Positions 1 to 7,300 of a stretch of 10,186 bases of DNA are shown here, piece by piece. Below the pieces are notes generated by a model that did no database searches, was not told the DNA's origin, and saw only the letters and a list, made by a program, of their open reading frames with translations. Made by a program: the position numbers and the translations under genes. Source of the stretch: an uncultured Verrucomicrobia subdivision 3 bacterium (GTDB lineage Bacteria; Verrucomicrobiota; Verrucomicrobiae; Limisphaerales; CAMLLE01); the NCBI GenBank assembly GCA_946480555.1, contig CAMLLE010000064.1, forward strand, positions 1-10,186, given 5' to 3'. The number at the start of each line of letters is the position of its first letter. Within the stretch, counting starts at the first letter, position 1.

Positions 1-765
<765 letters not shown>

Positions 766-796
766 CTATTCCAAAAGACCAACTAAAGGTCGGCGA

Positions 797-824
797 ATAT
801 TAAGTGGCGGGCATTTCTAGTCAA
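797..824 (-). promoter_or_regulatory. Candidate sigma-70-type promoter of eno
   Basis: On the minus strand a TTGACT -35 box (819-824, 5 of 6 to consensus) is followed after 16 bases by a TAATAT -10 box (797-802, 4 of 6, keeping the important TA…T). Transcription would begin near 790 and give a 5' leader of about 34 bases before the enolase ATG. The leader contains a weak GACC…GGTC inverted repeat (778-792). Spacing and position are right for a housekeeping promoter, but the call rests on two hexamers only. Confidence 0.55.
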
Positions 825-906
825 GGAAGCGGTTGGAAGCAGTCTTCTGCGGGTCAACGCAACGGCGCGAAGGAGGAGAAGACGCAAAGAGAATCGGGGA
901 TGAACA

Positions 907-938
907 TTCAACCATGAACAATCAGCGCCCGACATTCA
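907..938 (-). repeat. Short dispersed intergenic repeat, copy 1 (32 bases)
   Basis: This 32-base stretch aligns without gaps to 4305-4336. By eye 25 of 32 positions match, including blocks of 8 (TTCAACCA on the plus strand), 4 and 7 bases (ACATTCA). Both copies are intergenic, in the same orientation, and lie downstream of the stop codon of a minus-strand gene; this one is about 90 bases past the 811-residue gene. Similarity does not continue beyond the 32 bases on either side. It could be a fragment of a small interspersed element or a chance match of low-complexity TTCAAC/GAAC sequence. Confidence 0.45.
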
Positions 939-1027
939 GGGGAGAACACTCGGCGTTCGATCTTCCCAGACCAACACTTCATCCCGTCTTTGCCGCTGGC
1001 GCCCTTGTGTTGACTCATCGAAACAGC

Positions 1028-3463
1028 TCAGAACGACACGTAGCGAAGGACTTCCATCTCCTTCTTGTAAACGATCTGAATCTGGTTTTCGTCGAAATGG
1101 ACCGCGAGCGGCGCGCGGGTCTTGTGATAATCCCAGCGGATCCGGCCGTCATCCGGATCGATGCGCTTCACCCGCACATACGAGGGCGTCTCAAGCCCCG
1201 TGGCAAACGGACTGTCCTTCAGGTCGTCTGCGTCGTTCCAGCTGGCCACGTAAATGTACTTCCCACTCAGATATGAAATGAATCCGCCTGCTTGACTCGT
1301 CCAGAGCGCTTTGCCGGTCTTGCCATCCACTTTGAGAATCACCGCGCTGACCGCCTTCGTCACATCGATCTGCCGTGAATACTTCACCGAGTCCAGGCCG
1401 GCAGTCGTCGTGTTCACATAAACGTTTCCGGCTTCATCAAACAATAACCCGGCGATCCCGACCGATGGCAGGCGCCAGGCGACTGCGCCGGTGTTTGCAT
1501 CGAACGCGGTCAGCATCGCCTGGTCGCAGACGTAAACCCGGCCATCCCGCTCTGCACACGGGAATTGTCCGGACTTGGAATCTTCTTCATCGTCGAAGCT
1601 CCAGGCGTTGGGAATCTTGTGCGTGAACTTCGCCTCCCACAGTTTCTTGTTGGACTTGTCCAGCACCACGATCATCGCGCCGCCCGCCACCACCGTACCT
1701 GTTTTCAACGGGAACAACTGCGGTTTGCCGATCACTTCGCCGCTCCAATCCGGCGTTTTGGCATCCATGCTGTGAACTGTCACCAGAAACCGGCTTTCGT
1801 CTTCGACGACTTTGTCGCCCCCGGCGTTGCGCTGCATTTCGTTCAACAATTCATTCGCGATCTCCATCGATTGAGTGACGTTCACATCGCCGTCGAGCGC
1901 CGACTTTTTCGGCGGCTCCTTCATGGCCACCCGTTCCACCAGCCGGTGTTCGATGAGTTTGATTCCAAAGCCATAGTTACCATGGCGGCTGGCAACGTAA
2001 TGCACCGAATCCGCCGGGGTGACCGCTGCACCCAGAGCCTTGCGCGCGGCGATTTCGCGGCTTTCATCGTCATCCTCCAACGCACGCAAGATGCGCTGCT
2101 GATTCAAGGTGTTCGCAACGGTGGCCGGCAAAGCGATCTTCGCCGGGCCGGAAAGGTTCTGCACGTCCGCCGCCACTTTGGCGGGGTCCATCGGCGTGCG
2201 GGCATTGGCGGCAGTCGCAACCGTGGGCAGGCCGATGGTCGCCGTCTGATTTGCCGCGGGCTTTTTCGGCGCGGTGCGGCCGGATTTTGCGGTTGCGACT
2301 TTTGGCTGCACTGGGTCGCCGAGCATCTCTACACGGCTTTCGCCGGACTTGAGATCCACGTGCGTGATCACCCGCTGCGTGAGCTCATTCATCGTGCGCG
2401 CCGTTAGCTTGTCGTTGTCGCGGGTAATCAAGGCGGGGCCACTGCCGATGGGAATCTCTTTTCCATCCTTGCCGGTTTCCCAATCGAGCAGCACCACTTT
2501 TCCCGAGTTCTCCACCGCGAGCCAGACGTTTGAACTCTGCACATGGACATCAAATGTGGCGGCGGCCATGTTGATGGCGGTTTCGTAGAGCTCCTCGTCG
2601 GTCGGAAACCGCGGCACGTAACCGCCGCGTTCGCGAGCGGCGGTGTTCCATTCGCTGGCCATCCGGTGCGCTTCCTCGCGAAATGCCTTCACGCCCTCGG
2701 CGCTGACCAGTTCGCGCGACCAGACCTCCTTCTTCGCCTTCAAGTCGTAGCGGGACAGCGTTACGCCATGGAGGAAAATCATCTGATCGCGGCTGCAAAA
2801 CTCGGTTTGCCCCGTGAAAATGCCGTCGGGAAACTGGACGGCGAAATGCGTCTTTGGCCGCGAAAGGAACCACTCGTAATAAACCCACGCGCCGAGCAAC
2901 AGCCCCAATACGACACAAACGCTGGCGACCACCATGCCGACTTTTCGCCAGAGCCGCGCTTCACTCACGGACTTCTGGCCCGCGTAAACCGGGATGGTCA
3001 TCTTGCGAGCTTCCGCGCGCGAACGGCAGAACGGCGAGCAGACGTATCCAAACAGCTCCATGCATTTCGGGCACATGGGCTTTCCGCAGACGAGACATTT
3101 GTGGGCAACCTCGTTTCCCGGATGTTTGGCGCAAATCTGTCCGGCCGCCGCCGCACCCGCGGCAGCCGTGGTCGGCGTGGTCGGCGTCGCCACGTGAATG
3201 CGCGTGCCAGGTTTTGGGTGCGATTCAACCACGGCCGTTGCGGTCGCCGTAGCGGTCGCGGTGGCCTGAACCGCGGGGACAGAAGCCGGAGCGGGAGCTG
3301 GTGCCGCGGAAGCCACGGCGGCGAGTTCCTGCCGGATCAACTGATTCACCGCTTCGGATGAATCCAGTCCACAGGACGGGCAGACAAATTGCACGGGACG
3401 GCTTGCCATTTCGGGCGTCACGTCCACCGCGAACTTCGCGCCGCAGTTGCAGAGGATTTTCAT
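1028..3463 (-). CDS. Membrane protein with two N-terminal zinc-binding modules and a C-terminal PQQ-like beta-propeller
   Basis: I do not recognise a named family for the full 811 residues. The N-terminus is a small zinc ribbon (Cys5, Cys7, Cys28, Cys31). An Ala/Pro/Thr-rich linker follows (about 48-108), including an Ala-Thr dipeptide run. A second, B-box-like zinc module has Cys111, His114, Cys123, Cys126, Cys131, Cys134, Cys142 and Cys146, enough ligands for two zinc ions. One hydrophobic segment (about 175-197) is preceded by basic residues, so the zinc modules should be cytoplasmic and the rest outside the cytoplasm. From 205 to the end are propeller-type strands; the clearest PQQ-like blade is GRVYVCDQAMLTAFDANTGA (641-660), with further TGKALW- and DGRIRW-type turns. 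A low-complexity insert (about 384-450) interrupts the propeller. The ATG at 3463 has GGAAG six bases upstream. The gene lies 76 bases after the pseudopilin and may share its transcript. Function is unknown; a BamB-like scaffold or sensing role is inference only. Confidence 0.9.
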   Translation of the reverse strand: MKILCNCGAKFAVDVTPEMASRPVQFVCPSCGLDSSEAVNQLIRQELAAVASAAPAPAPASVPAVQATATATATATAVVESHPKPGTRIHVATPTTPTTAAAGAAAAGQICAKHPGNEVAHKCLVCGKPMCPKCMELFGYVCSPFCRSRAEARKMTIPVYAGQKSVSEARLWRKVGMVVASVCVVLGLLLGAWVYYEWFLSRPKTHFAVQFPDGIFTGQTEFCSRDQMIFLHGVTLSRYDLKAKKEVWSRELVSAEGVKAFREEAHRMASEWNTAARERGGYVPRFPTDEELYETAINMAAATFDVHVQSSNVWLAVENSGKVVLLDWETGKDGKEIPIGSGPALITRDNDKLTARTMNELTQRVITHVDLKSGESRVEMLGDPVQPKVATAKSGRTAPKKPAANQTATIGLPTVATAANARTPMDPAKVAADVQNLSGPAKIALPATVANTLNQQRILRALEDDDESREIAARKALGAAVTPADSVHYVASRHGNYGFGIKLIEHRLVERVAMKEPPKKSALDGDVNVTQSMEIANELLNEMQRNAGGDKVVEDESRFLVTVHSMDAKTPDWSGEVIGKPQLFPLKTGTVVAGGAMIVVLDKSNKKLWEAKFTHKIPNAWSFDDEEDSKSGQFPCAERDGRVYVCDQAMLTAFDANTGAVAWRLPSVGIAGLLFDEAGNVYVNTTTAGLDSVKYSRQIDVTKAVSAVILKVDGKTGKALWTSQAGGFISYLSGKYIYVASWNDADDLKDSPFATGLETPSYVRVKRIDPDDGRIRWDYHKTRAPLAVHFDENQIQIVYKKEMEVLRYVSF
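3233..3265 (-). repeat. Imperfect GCN-ACN hexanucleotide run coding for Ala-Thr repeats
   Basis: Eleven codons alternate Ala and Thr (residues 67-77 of the 811-residue protein) within the linker between its two zinc modules. Third codon positions vary, so the DNA repeat is imperfect. The tract is in frame and behaves as a flexible linker. Confidence 0.7.
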
Positions 3464-3539
3464 AAGGAACTTCCGTTTCGATTGCGATCAGCCAGCCGGA
3501 TCGAGCCACGGAAAACGCGCGGCAACCATCCGGAAGCGA
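3464..3539. promoter_or_regulatory. 76-base spacer with the ribosome binding site of the propeller gene
   Basis: A GGAAG Shine-Dalgarno-like element (3470-3474 on the minus strand) lies six bases before the ATG at 3463 and supports that start. I see no convincing -35/-10 pair or terminator in the rest of the gap, which fits co-transcription with the pseudopilin gene to its right, though this is not proof. Confidence 0.5.
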
Positions 3540-4187
3540 TCACGGGTTCAACAGCACCACGCCCGGACCGAGATTCAAATTGAAGGCGGCGCGATTGGAA
3601 CTGTGTTCCAGTCGCCCGTCCACAAACAAAAAATTTCCACCGAACTTGTGATGATTGTTTCCCGGCGGTTTGCCCGTGTCCGAGAACACGGGATCGTTCA
3701 ACGCTTTGGCCAGGCTGTTCACCTGTTTGTCCGAGAGCAGCACTTCAGCGGTGTCCTTCTTGTCGCGCCCCATGTAGTAGCTGTAGCTGATCCGGCGTTT
3801 GCGGATGGATTCGCCTGAGGGAAGGTCGTCGTCCTTGCTGCCCGGACAGATGAACAGACTGGTGTCCGCGGAGTATTTGGGAACCAGGGTATCGAGCGCC
3901 TCGGCGGAATTGCGCGCCGGCGGCACGAACGGAAATTCGTTTTTGAAATCGTTCGCGTAAATCTCCATGGCGAGATGCAGCTTCTGGAGGTTCTCCTGGC
4001 AAAGCCGCTTCTGGCTTCGCTGATGGCTCTCCGATCCGAAGCCCCAAAGCATGATGGACATGATGATCAGCAGCACCATCGTGATCAGGAGTTCGATGAG
4101 GCTGAACGCGGATCCGGAATGCAGCCGCGCGCTGCGCTTTGGGCCGGGAGCACTTTTGAACCGCCGTGACTGGCGCGAAATCCTCAC
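3540..4187 (-). CDS. Prepilin-type N-terminal cleavage/methylation protein (pseudopilin) with H-x9-DG motif
   Basis: The protein belongs to the type II secretion/type IV pilin-like family: a basic leader is cut by a prepilin peptidase and the hydrophobic helix then anchors and assembles the subunit. From the GTG at 4187 it is 215 residues, with a 27-residue Arg/Lys-rich leader, the junction SGSA|FSLIELL (Phe28 as +1, Glu32 at +5) and a hydrophobic helix to about residue 50. The globular part has LFICPGSK around Cys114 and ends with NNHHKFGGNFLFVDG, which contains H180-x9-D190-G191. The H-x9-DG ending is typical of the large pseudopilin families of planctomycetes and verrucomicrobia, whose individual roles are mostly unknown. 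The residue before the cut is Ala instead of Gly, which is frequent in that group. The frame remains open upstream to a TTG at 4286, but that would give a 60-residue leader and lies in a hairpin loop, so I prefer GTG 4187. No good Shine-Dalgarno precedes either. Confidence 0.9.
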   Translation of the reverse strand: MRISRQSRRFKSAPGPKRSARLHSGSAFSLIELLITMVLLIIMSIMLWGFGSESHQRSQKRLCQENLQKLHLAMEIYANDFKNEFPFVPPARNSAEALDTLVPKYSADTSLFICPGSKDDDLPSGESIRKRRISYSYYMGRDKKDTAEVLLSDKQVNSLAKALNDPVFSDTGKPPGNNHHKFGGNFLFVDGRLEHSSNRAAFNLNLGPGVVLLNP

Positions 4188-4266
4188 AAGTGCCGTGATA
4201 CCGCAAAGCGCAGTTACGGGCAATTCGATTCTGGGTGAAAAAGTGACGATGGGCGCGTTCGCAATC

Positions 4267-4304
4267 CGGTGCAGGCGGAGGCCCAATCAGCCCCGCCCGC
4301 ACCG
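4267..4304 (-). terminator. Strong 12-bp hairpin downstream of the giant gene, possible terminator
   Basis: Plus-strand arms 4267-4278 and 4293-4304 are complementary over 12 bases with one exception, which is a G·U pair in the minus-strand transcript but an A·C mismatch in the plus-strand one. The stem therefore suits minus-strand RNA. Three more GGC/GCC pairs can form in the loop with a one-base bulge. It starts about 75 bases after the stop codon at 4379. No U-tract follows directly; the nearest run of five U is about 24 bases on. It could be a rho-independent terminator of weak type, a 3' stabilising structure or part of a repeat element. Confidence 0.45.
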
Positions 4305-4336
4305 TTCAACCACGAACGTTTGGTGCCCAACATTCA
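4305..4336 (-). repeat. Short dispersed intergenic repeat, copy 2 (32 bases)
   Basis: This is the partner of 907-938, with 25 of 32 matches by eye and no gaps. It lies 43 bases past the stop codon of the giant gene and directly adjoins the hairpin arm ending at 4304. It has the same orientation relative to the upstream gene as copy 1. The hairpin is not present at copy 1, so only the 32-base core is shared. Confidence 0.45.
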
Positions 4337-4378
4337 TCACGAGCTCAACCGGCATGGCCTCGCGGCAGCGATCTTCCG

Positions 4379-7300
4379 CTACGGCGTCACCAGCCGATAC
4401 AACCGCCGGACGTGATTCGTCGCGTTCGGATCGATGAACATCATCGAACTGGATGGCGGCGTGCCGGTGGCAATGCTCGACCAGAGCGAAAGGTTCGTTG
4501 ATGTTTCCAATCGATACGTCACGCCTGCCACCACCGAAGTCACCGGCAGCTGGAGAACGTTCGTCAGGAAATAAGGCCGCAGGAAGTACGGCGCCGAATC
4601 GCAGTCCGTGCGATCCAGCAGAGCCACCTGTTCCGGCGGCATCGCTGCCGCATAGAGGCGAATGCGAGCGACAGCTCCAGCGCTTTCCTCCGTGGCGCCG
4701 TTGTCCTTGAAGAACCGGAGGTCGTTCGCGCTGCTGATGATGCCGTGACCGCTGCTGTCCACGAAGCTGAACTGCTGCACACCGTTCACATAGCCGACGA
4801 GGTTGGTGCCATTGCGCGTAACCACCACCTGGACATAAGCGCCGGCGAGAATCGTCGGCACCGCGCCTTCAGCCGAACCGTAGAAGTTCAACCGCCCGTC
4901 GCGTACGTAAACGCCCTGCTCCACCGTGCCCGCTTTGAAATCGATCAAGCGGCGATAGCCATTCGTCTCGTTCAAGCGGAACAGCATCACGATCGTGTAA
5001 ACGTTGGTCGGAATGACACTGGCAGTGGGCTGCAGCCGCACGCCGTTGTGCAAGGGGAACTGCAGCACCTGGCGGGAACAATTGTCCACCATTTCAGCGG
5101 CGTAGATATTCCCGGCGCCGATGTTCTGCAACGGCGGCGGCGAACCGACGGAACTGTTGAGCGTCATCTGGAACTGGTAGTCCGCGCCGGAGTTGTTGGT
5201 GATGCCGAACAACGCCGTCACTGTCTTGTGTCCGTTCATCAGCAGGTTGAACGGATTGCTGCCGCCAGACGCATCGCCGCTCCAGCCCATGAAGCTGTAC
5301 CCGGCGTTGGGTGTCGCGGATAGCTGCACGGTTGTGTTCGGCGCGTACCAGACCTTCGGCGGCGTGATCGTGGCATTGCCCGCTGGATTGCGCGTCACGA
5401 TTCCGTTGTTCGCATTCACAAGCAACCGCGGATTGAAGCTGAGCGAGTTCGTGGGGTTCGTTGCTTCCGGCCATTCCTCGGCGTTGGTGACCAGATCGCC
5501 GTCCGGATCGCCAGTGCCGTTGTAGCTGTAAATGCCCGGCCAATACGTCAATTCCCAGGCATCGGGCAAACCGTCGCCGTCGTAGTCGTCGGTGGCCGCA
5601 TTCTGCCCGTTCATGTGGAACACAAAGTTCTGCGGGATTGCAGTCGTGTTCGTCACGAACAGGAAATATGAATAGGCCGGACGCCATGGCCAGCCCACGC
5701 CGTAAAGCTGCTGATTCAAAGTGCTGTTGGCGGCATTGCCCGACCACCAGTGGCGTTCATTCGGCGGTTTCGGAATGCTGCCCTGCTCCAGGTAAAGATC
5801 CACCGAGTTGGAATGCGTCGAAGTATGGATCCACCGCCGTGCATCTGCAGGAACATCGATGCGATAGCGCAACGCGCCGTTGGCGGGAATCACGTTGGTC
5901 ACGCCGCCGCCGTAAAACGCGATCACGTTCGTGTAGTTGATCGCGGCTGAATTCGTGGTGCAGCTCACGGAGAAGGTGGCGTCGTTCACCGCCCGGAATC
6001 CGAGGTAATAATGACTGCCCGGACGCAGCGGCGGACATGGGAGATTCGTTGTGCCGGGCGGATCAATGATCGGATACGGCCCGAAGTTTTTGTCGTCCGT
6101 GCTCCAATGGCGATAATCCGTCGCGCTGCTCCCCTGCCCTGGTGGCGTGACGTCGCGGACATACATGATCACGTCACCAAGGTTCTGGGCAAAAGTGACG
6201 TTCCAGGAAGTTGGCGCATTTGTGGGAATGAACACGCGGTAGTAACGCCAGTCGCCAGCGGCCAGCGTCTGACTGATGAGCGCCACACCGTTGAACGCGA
6301 GGTCCGCCACAACGCCAACGGAGGTTTGCAGGCGATAGCGGACATTGGAATTCCCACCCGCCTGCACGGCGATGTACCAGATGCCCGGCGTCAGCTGATG
6401 TTCATCGCGGCCGGAGATCGGCACCCAGTTTCCGTATTCGCTGCCGATGTTGGCGGTGAGTTCGCGTTCGTGGAGCAGGCCAGAGTAATAATAATCGCCG
6501 TTCACGTAGTGGCTCAACGTCGGCGCGCCGCCCACGCGCATGTAGAGGTTGGGATTACCGCTGATCGCATCCAATCGCGTCCGCAGCACGCCAACATTGT
6601 TGGAAGGAACGACCACCGCGTAATAGTGGAAACGCCCTTGTTCGAGATCGACGCCCTGATCGGATGGCAGCGGCACGCCGTTGGTGCCGATACCCGTATC
6701 GCCGAAGAGCGGCCCGCCGGCGGGCAAGCCGGGCGTGGTCACACTCTGGCCGATGGCCGGCATGTTCCAGGCCGGACGTTCCAGGAGCAGCGCGCTGCTC
6801 GTCAGGGTGAATTGAGACGACCCCTGCCCCTGCACATCCACATACCAGGTTCCCGGTGTGAGGTAAGGCGGCACCACCGCCATCTGCTCCAGATTGTACG
6901 GCGAGTTGCCGACATTGTAGTTGTCGTCGGGAAGCGTGTCTTTCCGGACGCGCAGCCGGGGATTGCCTTGCGTGTGATCCAGCGTGAGTTTCCAGCCCAG
7001 CACCGGCTGGCCGTTGAACGTGGCGGGAACAGTGACCCTGAAATACGCATGCTGCTGGTCGGTCAGCGTGCCTGACGCGACGTTCGTGATCGAAGGCGTG
7101 CTCAGCGTGCGATCGAACGCCAGATCAGCCGCCACCAACTGCCGCACCACCAGCGTGTAACCGGCATCGGTATTGGGGTCGGCGTGGACAGTCAGCGAGA
7201 ATGGACCGGGATTCACATTCGGCAGCGTGAAAATCCGGTGATCGGTCCAGTTCGGATTCTCGCCGTTGTTGTAGCCGTACGAGTAATAGCCAATCGGCGG

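Larger units (their letters stand above)
4188..4378. other. Gap between the giant repeat protein and the pseudopilin
   Basis: If the pseudopilin starts at 4187, this 191-base gap is non-coding. It contains, in the direction of transcription, the second copy of the short dispersed repeat (4305-4336), a strong GC-rich hairpin (4267-4304) and a T5 run on the minus strand (4238-4242). A very weak promoter-like pair (TTGCCC, 17 bases, TATCAC) ends just before the GTG; I do not call it. Confidence 0.5.

Noticed and set aside
960..1027. CAACAC…GTGTTG inverted repeat as a terminator for the propeller gene
   Set aside because: The stem is only six bases, the spacer is 29 bases and no U-tract follows.
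3233..3265. Ala-Thr codon run as a phase-variable simple repeat
   Set aside because: The hexamers are imperfect, and gain or loss of six bases would keep the frame, so on/off switching is not expected.
1565..3361. Two long plus-strand frames (1565-2407 and 2543-3361)
   Set aside because: Both are antisense to the 811-residue gene, whose zinc ligands, membrane span and propeller motifs establish the minus strand as coding; the plus-strand products show no family features.
4190..4224. TTGCCC / TATCAC promoter-like pair before the pseudopilin
   Set aside because: Each box matches consensus at only 4 of 6 positions, and transcription would start at about the GTG itself; this is too weak to call.
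3745..4302. 185-codon minus-strand frame overlapping the pseudopilin
   Set aside because: It is a shifted frame of the pseudopilin region; the FSLIELL helix and H-x9-DG motif are in the other frame.
6011..7075. 354-codon open frame on the plus strand
   Set aside because: It lies wholly antisense to the giant repeat gene, its product is Arg/His/Val-rich without any recognisable motif, and such frames are expected opposite GC-rich coding sequence.
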